DNA from: Azadirachta indica
Lineage: Eukaryota; Streptophyta; Magnoliopsida; Sapindales; Meliaceae
NCBI GenBank assembly: GCA_022749755.1
Contig: CM040443.1
Span: forward strand, 721,191 to 785,190
Length of the DNA: 64,000 nucleotides
Direction of reading: 5' to 3'
The position numbers were made by a program, and so were the translations under genes. Of this stretch, positions 45,735 to 58,107 are shown piece by piece. How positions within the stretch are numbered: position 1 is the stretch's first letter; each line of letters starts with the position of its first letter. The notes under the pieces are model-generated. The model was given only the letters and a program-made list of their open reading frames with translations, ran no database searches and was not told the origin of the DNA.

Positions 45735-46443
45735 CACTGCTTGGACTAAATAATTAGGCGATACATTTCAGAGGAAGAGATGGTGAATATTCTAAAGCAT
45801 TGTCACTCATCAAAATATGGGGGACATTTCAGTGGAATAAACACAGTAGCTAAGGTGCTTCAATTTAGTTTCTATTGGCCTACTTTGTCCAAAGACTCTT
45901 ATACATTTGTTGCCACTTATGACCAATGTTAAAGGTCTGGAAACATTTCACAAAAGAATGAAATACCATTTAGCAACATTCTTGAAGTGGAATTGTTTGA
46001 TGTGTGGGGTATAGACTTCATGGGACGTTTTCCATCTTCATTTTCAAATCAATACATTTTAGTGGTGGTGGATTATGTCTCAAAGTAGGTAGAAGCACAT
46101 TTTCACCCATTTTGGCACACCTCGAGCAATAATTAGTGATGGTAAGAAACACTTTTGTAACCATCAATTTGAACTCTTTTTGAAGATGTATAGTGTAACT
46201 CACCGGTAGCTACTGCTTCCCATCCTCAAACAAGTGGTCAAGTGGAAATTTCAAATAGAGAGTTGAAGAGAATTTTGGAGAAGACCTTCAGCACTTCAAG
46301 GAAGGATTGGTCAAAAAAATTGGATGATGCACTATGGGCTTATCGAACAACATTCAAAACACTCATTAGAATGTCTCCATGTAAGCTAGTCTTTAGAAAG
46401 GCTTGGAATCTCCTAGTTGAACTTGAACATAAGGCATATTAGG
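45735..46443 (+). pseudogene. gypsy integrase
   Basis: The HHCC zinc domain survives in part (H-C-H-S-S-K-Y-G-G-H-F, Y-D-Q-C). The core starts [12 protein letters not shown] and Y-I-L-V-V-V-D-Y. About 30 codons around the second Asp are deleted or shifted near 46088-46115. The third acidic residue is in [12 protein letters not shown], followed by [12 protein letters not shown]. Confidence 0.8.
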
Positions 46444-46970
46444 CCATGAAAATTTTGAATTTAGACATAAAGATCACTGGGGAGAAGAGGTTGTTACAAC
46501 TCAATGGAATGGAAGAGTTTATAAATGAAGCATATGAGAATGGTCGAATTTACAAAAAGAGTGTGAAGAAGTGGCATGACAAACACATTTTGAAGCAACA
46601 ATTTGAGATTGCTCAAAAGATGTTATTATATAATTCTCATCTTCGACTCTTCCTTAGAAAATTGCATTCTTGATGGTCGGGTCCTTTTACAATGGTGCAT
46701 GTGTTTCCCTATGGTGTGGTTAAAATTTATCATGAAACTAAAGGAACATTTAAGGTGAACGGAAAACGGTTGAAGCACTATGTGGAAAATGAATTTGAGC
46801 AATGCAAGATTATGATTACTTTGGCTAATGTTTTAGTGTTTTTCACTATGGTCACACTCTGTCTAGCTGAAGACGTTAAACTTAACACTTCATTGGAGAC
46901 AACCCAAGCTTTACATTATGTATTCTGTTTGAATTTTTTATTATCGTGTTTTTGTCTATTTAATTTTTAA
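46444..46970 (+). pseudogene. end of gypsy pol
   Basis: After a stop, the frame continues K-I-L-N-L-D-I-K-I-T-G-E-K-R, L-Q-L-N-G-M-E-E and Y-K-K-S-V-K-K-W-H-D-K-H-I. It ends with G-T-F-K-V-N-G-K-R-L-K-H-Y, the usual C-terminus of integrase in this branch. Confidence 0.75.
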
Positions 46971-48130
46971 TTGAGTTTTTAAATATTTTTCTTTTGCAAG
47001 AGGAGAATTTTTTGAAAACTTAAATCCAAACTTAGGGAGTTGGGAAAAAGATGAAGGGTTAAAAAAAGTTATGAGAAATAAAAAAAATGAAAAAAAAAAG
47101 AAAAAAATAAAAAAAAATTTGGGTGCACTCCTCGCGCGCGCACCACATAAGGTGCGCCACAGCTACGTAAAAGGAGTATGCGCCTATATCATGTCCAGCA
47201 AAGAAGGGGTGCAAATAGGCATATTGCCTAGCGCACCACCTCCTTCGCTCTCCCCACCTTGCATTTTTGTTTTCAATTAAAACCACCCCCCTCCTTCCCC
47301 CCTTCCCCTTGGTTTTGTTTCTATGTTTCCTTCTTTCAACACAAACACAAAACACTCCCTCTTTTCTACTCATTACCCAAATTCAAATACTACACACTCA
47401 TTCATTATCCTAAACACCAAACTTCAAAATTATAAACCATTCAAAATTATATCTCTTTACAAAAAGTCAAACACTCAATTACCCACAATCCTTCAACATA
47501 GTAAGAATTTGGTGGATTCAATCCCAATGTGAGAGCAAAGAATTCAATCCCAACGTTAGATTTTCACTCCAATTTCAAGTAAGTTCTCACTAGTGTGAAA
47601 CTTGTTCATTAAATTTTGTACTTGTGGTGAAATGTTAGGGGTTGTGTTGTTAATGGAAGAAATTGAAGTATTGGGTTATTGATTTTTTGTAGAATTTGTT
47701 ACAAGTATTGTTAGAGAAATTAATATTTTGGAAATGTTTGATTTTTTGCATTGCAATTGTAATTTTGGGTTAAAATTGAAGGATTGGAATAGAAATTAGG
47801 TAGGTTAATAAAAGTGCACGCCAGGTGTTTGACAAAATGTTTCAGTCAACTTCAACATAGTAATCTTGAGATTGATCATTAGAAAACACTTGGAGAGAAT
47901 TTTAGGGGTAAAGAGAAGGTATATTAAGTGGATTGAAGTGCAAGATAGGAGGTAGCAAAAATGTGCATTCCAAGTGCTCGGTAATTTGTCTGAAAGAATA
48001 CTTGGAGCTAAAATGGCACCAAAAAGGAGTAATTCTTCGCAAGTTTCATCATCTTTTGACAAAAGGAAATTTATTTCATGTAAAGCTGAACAGAAATTTA
48101 TTAAATTTTAAGAAGATGACAAAGCATTAG
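46971..48130 (+). other. gypsy spacer between pol and the 3' frame
   Basis: Mostly non-coding: an A-rich run at 47060-47120 and a GC-rich CGCGCGCACC patch at 47130-47160. The short frames on both strands here are low complexity. Confidence 0.5.
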
Positions 48131-49200
48131 CCCAAAAGATAGAATAATTTGTAATTTATGCGAGATCGAAAATGAAAATCACTCGTTGACTATCCTATTC
48201 AAGCAATAGTAGCATTAGTCAAGGAATTCTATACGAATGCTTCAGTAAGCAGGGAGAATGATCAAGTGTATGTTAGGGGCAAAAGAATTTCATTCAGTTC
48301 AGAGGTCATTAACAACTATTATGGCATAGCCTCCATTGATACAGATGAGGATTTGTATGATACATTCAAGAGAGATGAAGAAAACTATACTCAAATCATT
48401 GAAGAATTATGTGTTCTCGGAACACAATGGTTAAGGGGTTGTGCTATATATAGCAAATCTCTCACTTTCTTGAAAAATATGTTCAATAACTATGCCAAGG
48501 CTTGGTATAAATTTATTTGCTCCAATCTAATGCCTACCTCCCATCTCAATTAAGTTTTAACAAAAAGGCCACCCTACTTTACTGTATTTGGGTTAAGATT
48601 ACCATTGACATAGGAAAGGTAATACGAAACAACTTGGCATTTATTGAAGCACAAACAACGAGGGAACATATACTCCTGTTTCATTTCTACCTTATGCTTA
48701 AAGGTAAGGATAAGGGTTAAGGAAATAGAGTACAAGGTGAATCTGGACTCTCCAATTGAAGGGATAGCAATTTCCAAGTTCAACTGCTGGGTAGGAGGTG
48801 CATCTGTCTGATCAGGCTTAGGATTTATTATGGATGATGTAATCAAGTTCTACTAACACATAAACCATTGCCTCGACTGAGGAAGGATTTCCTCAATACA
48901 ATCCTAGAGGCATACTGCTCAACCTATGAAGTAAGATTGAGACGTTATCAAAATTCTTATAAAGGCTTACTAAATCCCTTGTTTGTCCATTGAGATAATA
49001 AAGTCAAGGCTTTCTCCTTATCTCACGAAGATCCCATGCAATCGAGGATCGCCAATATGCATCAAAAAATTATTCAACAAGCGCAGGAGATTCATGACAT
49101 TAAGCGAAAACAAGCAAGAATGCATCAGTATCAAGTAGAATGCTTTAGTACCTTCGCTTCTTACCTGCAAAATCTCAAAACCAATGTATAACTTCCACCA
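48131..49200 (+). pseudogene. extra 3' frame of the gypsy element, plant transposon protein-like
   Basis: The best part (48266-48553) reads Y-V-R-G-K-R-I-S-F-S-S-E-V-I-N-N-Y-Y-G, I-I-E-E-L-C-V-L-G-T-Q-W, then A-K-A-W-Y-K-F-I-C-S-N-L-M-P-T-S-H-L-N. Later frames continue with T-L-L-Y-C-I-W-V-K. This matches my memory of the 'putative plant transposon protein' domain (Pfam Transposase_32 type), found 3' of pol in large plant gypsy elements. Its role is unknown. Stops and shifts are frequent. Confidence 0.6.
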
Positions 49201-50765
49201 CTTTCAAAATTTCCACCCCCTTAAGGTGATGAGAATGATAGTGCACAATGAAAGGCAAGATTTTTATATCTAGCCTCCCAGGTATGATCTCCATTGATTA
49301 TTTTTTATTAAACATTGAGGATAATATTTTGAGTAAGTGTTGGGGAATGAAATCTTGAAATGCTTTGTTGAATGCAATGAACTGCCATAGTCGCACACAA
49401 AATCTCTTTAGATTTAAGCTTTAATTGTCATGTATTAGGAGTTTTCCTTTCTTGGTTCTTATAATTATAACCTTTTTCTTGAGAGTTGTCTTATTTTGAT
49501 GAGCTTGCTTTTGCCATGGTTGAATGGAAAGCCAAAGATGTTATTGTGATTGTGAATACTTAAACTATGAAAAATGATAAATGTTGTCCTAAATCCTTAT
49601 ATTTGATCTATCAACAAATTTATTTTATTAAAGGAGTCCTTTAAAAATCTTTAAGCACAGGGTCACAAGTGCTTGTTGTTTGGAAATTTAGAGAAAGCTT
49701 ATGTGATCTGACAAGGATATTGAATCTTAGTAAATTCTAATACTTAGTTAATGGTCACTTGAGGCGAATTTATAAAGGATATTTCATTAGGGAAGTGAAT
49801 TAGGCCATCTTCGAAGACTTTGACCCTTTTAAGCAACTTTGAAACAATCAATCTTTAGTTCATCAGTTTGAGCTTAATTTTCTTGTTTTTTTTCCCTCAT
49901 TACAGTAAAAATGAACTATAATTCATAGCTCTTAGTTTTAGCACTGTAAGTACTTATATCCTTTTTACAGCTATTTAATTGAGGTTTGGTGGAGTAAGAA
50001 AAATAAGCCAAATTCTTACTGAGTAACCTGATCTCACATATAGGTAAGTGTAGAAAACTCGTGTCAAAAGGTAAGCATAAGGTTAAAATAAAAAGAAAAT
50101 TTACCCAGTAACCAAGTTTTATACCTAGGTAAGCGTGGAGAACTCGTATCAAAAGGTAAGAATATGGCAAAAAAAATTATGTAAATAAATAAATGTGGGG
50201 GGGTGCACAAAATGGAGAGGTGAATAGAGAAAAAAAGCATGGAATAAAAGAATAAGTTTTGGGAGGATTAAGGTAATTAGAGTGTCAAAACTTCACTTGA
50301 AGAATCTAAATCCCATACCTTAACCTTGACCTATCATTACGAGCCATGCAAGTTCTAAGGATCCTTAATGTAATATCATAATCCATTAGTAGAGAGTGAC
50401 TTGAAGATTAAGTGTATGGAGTTCCCTAGGTGTTCAATTTGAGCTTAATTGTGAGCAAAATCTAATCTGAATTGAATGACAATCAAGTATGAGTGGAAAT
50501 TTGCACGCGCACATGAAGTCCTTGAGTAAAATGATTTTGTTCTTCAAGTCAGAGTACGAAACGAATGACTGCATTGTGAAAGTTTCCTTAATTTAACTAA
50601 AACATTTAATCTATGAGGCTTAATATTGTTTTGACAAAAGGCTTGCTCGTTGGTTAATTAATCTCAGTTGTGAATTTTTCTTTTTATTGGATAATCTTCC
50701 CCTATCTTTTTTTCATATTAGTTTAAATTGCTTGAGAACAAGCAAGCATTCAAGTGTGGGATATT
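49201..50765 (+). other. gypsy 3' untranslated region and polypurine tract
   Basis: A non-coding stretch that includes a ~75-bp tandem pair (CTCGTGTCAAAAGGTAAGCAT at 50058 and CTCGTATCAAAAGGTAAGAAT at 50142). Just before the 3' LTR lies CAAGTGTGGGATATT, the probable polypurine tract. Confidence 0.55.
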
Positions 50766-52160
50766 TGATAAGTGCGTAAAACATGATTTGTTTGTTTAAT
50801 CCTCAAGCCTTATTGGTATTTGATGTGTTTTGTTATATTGTGCAGAAAATACGAAAACTAGCCATCTAAAGCGATTTCAGCTCGAAAAGAAAGATGTTCA
50901 AGAAACAAATTGCAAGAGAATTAAGGGCCAAAATGCAAGAAATATGGGAACGAAAGTGCAAAAGAAATGGGGACTAAACTGCAAGGTTCCCAAACCTTGA
51001 AAGAAGACAGCATGGCGCGGCCACACTACCAAGTGGCACACCAATGCCATCAGCTAGCACGACTGTGCCATCGTTGCATCCTATCTCGTGCCCGTGCATT
51101 GTTTTGGCGGCCGATGCCTTCTACATGCGATTTAGACGTTTTCTAGACTTAATCTGAGCCCTAGGATCAGACATGAATGGCTAGATTTGGGAGAGAAATA
51201 GGGTTTTATATGTATTTGGGTATTGGATGAAGGGAGCCACTTTTGGAAGCTTTTTGGCTTGCAAGGAAAAAAAAGACAGAACTTAGAGAGAGAGAGAGAC
51301 TGAGTGAGAGAGAGAGAGAAGATTGGAAGAATTTTTGGGCATCAAGTTTAGGTTTCAAAAGATCAAGGCTCTCATAATTTAGTTTTATCTCTTTCCCTTG
51401 TCTTTAAACCTATGTTGTGGATTGAACAATTTTGAAGTTATTATTTTTATGTTGTCAATTGTTAAATTCTGAATTATGGGTTTTGAACTCTATCTGATGT
51501 GTAACTAAACTTGTTTTTTACGGCAATGATATAATCTATTTGAAGCATCCAATTTCTACAATTGTGTTATTTGTATTGATTTGATAACTAGTGTTGCGTA
51601 TTCATTATGATGATTAATGTGTTTGAATATTTGGCCAGCATTTGAATGATTTGTAAATTAATATAAACTGAAAAGGGATTATTATATCTACAATAGGTAA
51701 TAAATATTGTAAGTTACATGTTAGACAAAGATGTATAAATATAATTTACGTAGTTAGTTAAGAATTATCACTGAACGTAATACACTTTCATTTAGTTTAA
51801 TTCATATAGAGATATAGTGAATTATTTAAGTGCGAAGTAGATTCAATCTCAGGAGAGACTGTCGAATAAATTAGGATAATAATATTACTTGGAGAATTGA
51901 ATGCGAACAAATATGATGAAATCATTAGCCTTAAAACTTTCCATTAGTTGTATTTGTTTTAATTAAATTGCTCATTAGTTTATTTTACTTAGTTCTTTTC
52001 TTTTAATTCTCTCAATCACATTAATTCGATCAGTCAGATAAATTTATTACTAATGATCTTCGGTAATTAAAAGATTAACTTTTCTTGTGAGACTAACCCC
52101 TTCTTACCACTGTATTACCTATTTGCGATACATATACTTGCGTTTGTAATTTACGCAACA
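50766..52160 (+). repeat. gypsy 3' LTR (1395 bp)
   Basis: Partner of 38154-39583. It starts TGATAAGTGCGTAAAACATG and ends TTTACGCAACA. It is followed by AAATC. Confidence 0.88.
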
Positions 52161-52728
52161 AAATCGAGTGTTCCTGAGCTTTCTTTTGAGGCCCAATCAG
52201 AGTGATGCTTTTGGCACCAAATGAGCCCTTTTCCCCTTGAGGTTGATATATAGGGATTTGCTAAATAGGCCCGTTAGATTGCCTCCTCATTTAGTTCACA
52301 GGGCAATTAGCCCAATCCAATTTTCGGGGAAACAGATCCAGTTGTTGCACTTTTCTTGTCTGATCGCCTTCGTTTGTTGTAAGTCGAAGTGACTGTTCAA
52401 AAGGTTTATTGTGGGCTAAAATTTGGCCCCAAAATACTTTGAAAAACCAGTTCTATCAATATATATATATATAAACACTTATTTAAAATTAATTTTCATT
52501 TTTATTATTATTTATTATATACATTTTGGTAATTAAAATTACTAAAATATTTTTAACAATAAAATTTACCAAGCACACAAAATTCTTTTAAAATTTACTA
52601 CACTTTTGAAATTTAAAATTTATCAAATTTAAACTAATTCTCTTATATCTAAATATTTCTATAATAAACTATAAATAAATTATTTTAAAATACACAGTCA
52701 CTCTAATTATCCTAACCTGACCTTAAGA

Positions 52729-52763
<35 letters not shown>

Positions 52764-53314
52764 GAAAGAAGAGTGAAAGCAATCAAAGCAGCAAAACGAA
52801 GAGGATTAAAATAGAAACCAGCAAAAAATTCAGAAAATCACCAACTAGTCTTAGCTACTAATATTGCTGACAACACAATACTATCCCGCAGATACTGAAA
52901 ACAACCTGCAGCAGATAACTTTTACAATACTATCAGAAAGCACATGAGATTAATTAATATTTTTATTTTACAAATATCTAAAAGATAAAAATTGAATTGC
53001 TAAATGTTCTAATGGTTCATTTTCTTAAATATGAAACTAAAATATTTACATATTAATACCAATAAATATATTATGTACAAATTATATTACGGCGGGGTGG
53101 CCTGAAAGATGAAATCGCAACGACAGATATTCGGATATAACATTTTAGTTAATTAATCAAACAAAATTCACTAATTTTCTTGGAGATTCTGAAATTTTTA
53201 CTCAAATCTCTAGTAGCCAAACTTTTGCTTTCTTGGAACAGATTCTGATCAAGTAAGAATACATATGATTTGCTTTATTTTCAACAAATCAAACAAACTT
53301 ATTTTTTCTTCTTC
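52161..53314. other. intergenic DNA with AT microsatellites
   Basis: No gene. Holds (TA)n at 52461-52472 and 52731-52760, and the dispersed AT-rich repeat shared with 14745-14950 (52510-52740). Its right part may include intron sequence of the BBE-like fragment on the minus strand. Confidence 0.45.
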
Positions 53315-53642
53315 TTACCTTTAGTAAAATCGTCAATGATTGAGGTGTTCGATCAAGCCCAACTTCTTCCGGAGTTCCGACTGCAAAATCTATCCAAAAA
53401 AGAACTTATTGAACTCAACTGGTTTGGATGCAGTCTAATTGAACTAAACCCAGTTTAGGAAGGATTTGATTCATGATGGACAGAAGTTTCTGAGAATCGC
53501 CAAGGAACAACGAAATAAATGAAGCTCTTACAGTCTTCTCGCCAGTTTGTGTGCTGTTTACAATGTCAAGTACGAGCCTGATGAAGAGTTCTTCGGGCAG
53601 CTTATCAGCAACGTGTTGCCATTGATCCACAATCTAAGTCGC
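53315..53642 (-). pseudogene. BBE-like oxidase fragment (copy 3), cut by an assembly gap
   Basis: On the minus strand the frame reads DQWQHVADKLPEELFIRLVL, then T-V-R-A-S-F-I-S-L-F-L-G and L-P-K-L-G-L-V-Q-L-D-C-I. After stops it continues with V-L-F-W-I-D-F-A-V-G-T-P-E-E-V-G-L-D-R-T-P-Q-S-L-T. This is the region before the C-terminal BBE domain, aligning with 34376-34640 of copy 2. It differs more from copies 1 and 2 than they do from each other. CTAAAGGTAAGAAG at the 3' edge looks like a splice donor. Stops at TGA and TAA in M-S-W-I-E-S-like context mark it as dead. The 5' part would lie in the N gap. Confidence 0.85.
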
Positions 53643-53742
53643 NNNNNNNNNNNNNNNNNNNNNNNNNNNNNNNNNNNNNNNNNNNNNNNNNNNNNNNNNN
53701 NNNNNNNNNNNNNNNNNNNNNNNNNNNNNNNNNNNNNNNNNN
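53643..53742. other. assembly gap (100 N)
   Basis: Exactly 100 undetermined bases, the usual placeholder for a gap of unknown length. Sequence on its two sides is unrelated: BBE-like fragment on the left, copia LTR on the right. Confidence 0.98.
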
Positions 53743-53899
53743 ATATTCTATTATTAAATATCCAAATATTTATTCTCTAAATATTTATATATTTCCTTAC
53801 AAATTTTTAAAAATTGGATCACACTATTCATAATTTTTTATACCCAAATCTTACAAGCCCAATTTTTATATTGGGTCAAATCAAGTTTAATTTTCAACA
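53743..53899 (-). mobile_element. partial copia LTR, same family as 6496-10280
   Basis: TATTATTAAATATCCAAATA through CACACTATTCATAA and the end CAAGTTTAATTTTCAACA match the last ~155 bp of the copia LTRs (for example 9,? to 10280 and 6775-6931). The rest of this LTR, or a whole element, must lie in the gap. Confidence 0.75.
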
Positions 53900-54892
53900 T
53901 AGATTTCTTTAAACCTTTCATCTATATGTAAGTTTCTTAAATTTCAAAGGAGATATATATTAATTTTTCTTTCAAAAAGTAGAAGATATCATTATAAATT
54001 TTTAATTTTTTTTATTTTATAATTTTTATATAATTTAGAGATTTATATGAAGATATTTCTTTATTAGGAACATATATTGAAATCAAAATATAAACCGAAC
54101 TGAACATTATCGAATAAGTTTAGTGTGGTTTGGCTTGGTTTGGTTTTACAGTTTCGTTAAGTTTAATTTGAATCTTAACAACCAAACTTATATTTCAATT
54201 TGGTTTGATTTTTGAAAAAATCAAACCAAACCACATTTCGCCCATCCCTTTATACTAAGGACTAAAACGTTAAAATTTTAAAGAAAAAATTTATTATTTT
54301 AATAACAAATTCAGAAAAAGAAATAAAATTATCAAAAAATTTCAAAATATGAGTTGAATCAAACTCATAAGTTAAAATATTACTAACCCTTTTCTTTTAC
54401 TTTCTTAATCATTATTTAAAATGTATTATAAAAAAATTAAATGAATCATTTTTAGTATTTTATATCCTATATAAAATATATTTATTTAAAAATTATATAA
54501 TATTCATTATTGTTTCATAACAAAAATTATGAAACTCATAATTAATATAAATATATATGTATATGTATATTTTTTAATGAACCTTGGATAACAAGGCCCT
54601 TTTATTAAAAAGAAACGAATAAAAGAAAAAGATACAATCAAGAGGGAGCATAATTAATATAAATAAAAAATACATATTTTATATTTGTTACAAATAAAAA
54701 TAATCAAAATTTTCACCTATTTTTATTTCTTTAATTGAAATTAAATTTTATTATTACATAAGAATAAAAAGTATCTCTAATTACTAATTTTATTAACAAA
54801 TGACATCAAATTTAATTCACATACTGTAATTTATTACTCTCGTTTTATTTAAAATTTTGTTTTATTTATTCCATTAGAGGGTTATAAGTATT
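53900..54892. repeat. repeat debris: family B copy and hAT-like end
   Basis: 53915-53990 is a worn copy of family B (CTATATGTAAGTTTCTTAAA, then AAAGGAGATATATATTAA). 54080-54250 is rich in GGTTTGGTTT and AACCAAACC words and ends CACATTTCGCCCATCC, a hAT-like end similar to 1663-2116. 54250-54892 is AT-rich with nothing coding. Confidence 0.45.
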
Positions 54893-56397
54893 TGTAACAC
54901 CCCGAATCCGGTATTAAGAAAGTGGCATTAAAGCAGAGTACTACAAAAATATTTAAACACTAAATATAAAATATCTATCAAAACTATACAACTCAAACTC
55001 TTACATTTATAATAATAAAATACTCTAAATATAACAAAATCCTCATCTTGGAGCATCCTTAATCTTCTATTCATGTTAACTTCAACAAATACCAAAAGTT
55101 TGAAAAGAAGGTGAGCTAATGCCCAATAAATACTTATATACAAAAATAATTTTTAAAATTTGTAATAAACAAATTTGAACATATAAAACACTTTTTAATT
55201 TCTAACAATGAGTAATATATAATATCAAGTTAGAATCTCAATTTTAATATTCATTTAAACAACGCAAAACACATTTATTCCATTATTTTTAAAAAATTCT
55301 ATTAATTTTATTATTGCGTATTTTACGAGCATTATTCTAAATGACCGCCACCCCAAAAATTAGCCATACGTATTTTAAGGATATTATTTTCAGAGGTCGT
55401 TAGTCTATAAAAAATGACCTTTACAAGCATTACTTGTAGGGATTGTCGCCCCAACAAAAACGTACTTTAGGGATATTATTTTTAAAGACCGTTGCCCCGA
55501 ACACCAGTACCACATCACAACAACCATGGTCTTCACATTTTCATTCGTCAAATTATTTCACTACATTTTCATATAAATCATCCATTTGTAAATAATACAA
55601 TACGTGTTAATATAATTTTTTCACTGTATTTAAAAATATAACATTCAAATAAAAATTACTATTTAAAACCGATTCAAAAAACAATTAATTACATCAACAC
55701 GTGATAATTCAAAAATTTCATAAACACTAATTAAAATTTTAAAGCCAAAATTCACAAAATACATATAAATAGCTGTTTGAATATCATTTAATCATTTTTA
55801 CAACTCTACTAACTTTTTCTTTTCCTCAAAATCTCTCCCCAATTTCTCAAATTTTCCCAATTTCTTCATTTTCTTCTTCTCTCTCCTCTTCCTTTCCGTC
55901 CTCTTCTTCTTCTTCTCCTCATTTTTCTCTTTCCTTTCTCCTTTCTTCCTTTTTCTTTCTTCCACTTTCTGTTGTTGTTTTCTATTTCTCGCTTCCAATT
56001 TATAAAAGCCAAAATTATATATATATACACCCACCGCTTCACTGAATGAAAAATCTCTACTCTTTTTTAAAATTTTTTTTTTTAATCCTTTGACATGGCC
56101 ATGGAATAACAAAAGGAGGCAAACTCATCGTGAGAAAGTCGGATTATTTTCTAATATCAATTATACCTCTTGACTTTTTCTTTCTTACCTTTCACCCACA
56201 ATAAACTTCATATTATCAAATATTTCCAATCTTCTAAAACAATATAACATATTCATCCTAATCAAATAATTTTCCCTAAAGTAGATATATACATCTTTTA
56301 AATTTCAAGCTTCTATGTCCTCACATAATATATTGTTGATATATCCATATATACATATATATATATTCTTATTAATATAAGAATCCTGTGTGTTACA
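54893..56397. mobile_element. solo LTR (1505 bp), TGTAACACCCC type
   Basis: It begins TGTAACACCCCGAATCCGG and ends CCTGTGTGTTACA, so the termini are TG...CA with short inverted TGTAAC/GTTACA. Flanking 5-mers GTATT and ATATT differ at one base. TGTAACACCCC starts are typical of plant gypsy LTRs. It contains repeats of GGATATTATTTT(C/T)A(G/A)AG near 55378 and 55476. The 104-residue Lys/Glu/Arg-rich minus-strand frame at 55798-56112 is the reverse of a pyrimidine tract in the LTR. Confidence 0.75.
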
Positions 56398-58088
56398 ATA
56401 TTTATAAAATATTTAAAGAGAAATAAATTTTTTTAATTTAAATATTAAAAAAATATTTTATTTAAAATTTTTTGATAATTAAATATTAAATTGTTACTGA
56501 AAAAATTAAAAAAAAGTGCAGAAAATATTTGACCAAAAGGTTTAATCTAACTTATTATTATTTTTTTAATAATAGTATTTTTCTTCTAAATTTTTTATTT
56601 AAATAATAAATAAAAAATTTATTTAGTATTGAGTATATTATAAAAAATATTAAAATAAAGACTAAATATTATTGTAGTTGTAAAAAAAATATTTTACTAT
56701 TTTATGAAAGTCTAAAGACACAAAAGATGATAACTTTAAATAAGTCTAACAGATAAAAATAAAAGTTACCAAATTTGTTTTAAATTTTAGATGTACTTAT
56801 TATTTTTCTAAATGCCGGGATATCCATTAATATCCCTATTTATAACTCTGTGTTTTTGTGTTTTTCTCTCGGACATGCACGATGTCTAGCCCAGCGGAAT
56901 TAATGCGAGCCAATTCTTGATGTGAAATTGATCGAATGAGAGTTTTAATTGTCTGACTAAATATGTCTTCAATAACAATTAATATTAATGAATATTGTGC
57001 GTACGTAAAACGTTGAAAGAAATATCTTCGAATTGGTGTGGTGTTGATTGAATTAAAGTCTCAGTCGAGCACTTGGAAAAGCCGAAATCTCAAGAGTCAA
57101 GACGATGTTCAATGTTATTCAGAATCAATTAATGTTCACATTTTTCTCGGGAGAAAAAGAGAAAGCAACTGGCTGTGGATGGTGAGATGGGATTGATGCA
57201 AGAAATATGAATCGGACAATTAATACATGCAGTTAGCAAGCAAGACTTAGACTTCATGTTTTGAGTGGTCGGGGAGCGGCGGGGGGGAGATACGGCGGTG
57301 AGTGATGACTAAACTGTTGACTGCACTCTTTTTATATTGTAGACAGTAATATTTGTAAGTATTACTGTTTGTCTGTCTGTAGTACTTCATGCATCTCTGG
57401 TTGCCATACGTGTATATCAAAGGTGTGAAAATCTCCACAAAATTCAATATATTCCATGAATAAATCCACCTGCAAGTTGATTTAATCAATATTTGAATGT
57501 GACACGTAATAAAAGTCAAGCACTTGAAAGGGAATACACATGCATGTATCACGCTAATGAAAATGCTTACTCAATTCCTTTTATCAATTTCTCCCACTAT
57601 TCTACCACCCAAAACGCACGCACTCTTATTTGCGGTGCGTCTGGGTCACTTATCTATTTAATTATGTTCTAGATGGAATTGATCAAATATTCAAAGAATT
57701 TCATAATGTTAATAATTATGATGTTTCTCCGTCAACGGAATTTAATCAACGAATTGAAAACCTATTTAACATAGGGCCCTATTTGTTTATGCTTTACAGT
57801 AGTGAATGAAACGTAAGTCTGGAATTTAAGTCCTTAATTTGGTGATTTTGAAGCCAGAAATGTAAAGTTTGTAGGACCATCATCGACTTTGCTTGCAGTC
57901 TATGTCTATGTATGTAGTATGAATGAGTTGACGGCATCTACCAAATCTAATTTGAAGTGGAATTCAACGATTGGCTCAGTAGAAAAAGCCAACTGAAATA
58001 TGTGTGTGTGTGAGTATAATTAATTCTGACATTTGGACCCATAACGCAATATATATATATATATATAATTAATGGGCGTCCTTTTCAA
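56398..58088. other. intergenic DNA upstream of peptide gene A
   Basis: AT-rich to about 56830, then more mixed low-copy-looking DNA (56860-57960) without a convincing exon. The 101-residue minus-strand frame at 57247-57552 has no domain and ends in a G-rich patch. (TG)n at 58002-58011 and (TA)n at 58049-58067. The distal promoter of peptide gene A is probably here. Confidence 0.4.
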
Positions 58089-58107
58089 AGTCAACTGTAT
58101 ATTGACT
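58089..58107 (+). promoter_or_regulatory. inverted pair of W-boxes upstream of peptide gene A
   Basis: AGTCAA (58089-58094, W-box on the minus strand) and TTGACT (58102-58107) lie ~100 bp before the start codon. TTGAC(C/T) is the WRKY-factor core, and paired copies are typical of stress- or defence-responsive promoters. A TATAAG at 58137-58142 is a possible TATA box. Confidence 0.4.

Larger units (their letters stand above)
38154..52160 (+). mobile_element. 14-kb Athila-like Ty3/gypsy LTR retrotransposon, defective
   Basis: Two LTRs of 1430 and 1395 bp (38154-39583, 50766-52160) begin TGATAAGTGCGTAAAA and end GCAATA or GCAACA. The flanking 5-mers AAAAC and AAATC differ at one base, a worn target duplication. 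The internal order is primer site, gag, protease, RT, RNase H, integrase, then about 4 kb of extra 3' sequence with another frame. Long LTRs, the TGGCRCCGTTGCC primer site and extra 3' coding capacity fit the Athila branch. All frames are broken, and two foreign insertions lie in pol. Confidence 0.9.

Noticed and set aside
47059..47373. 104- and 69-residue open frames
   Set aside because: They sit in an A-rich/T-rich, low-complexity part of the gypsy spacer on both strands.
55798..56112. 104-residue Lys/Glu/Arg-rich open frame on the minus strand
   Set aside because: It is the reverse strand of a CTTCTT pyrimidine tract inside the solo LTR 54893-56397. The composition is low complexity and no domain is present.
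57247..57552. 101-residue minus-strand open frame
   Set aside because: No domain, no paralog, no splice structure, and a G-rich end that translates to poly-Pro. I treat it as chance.
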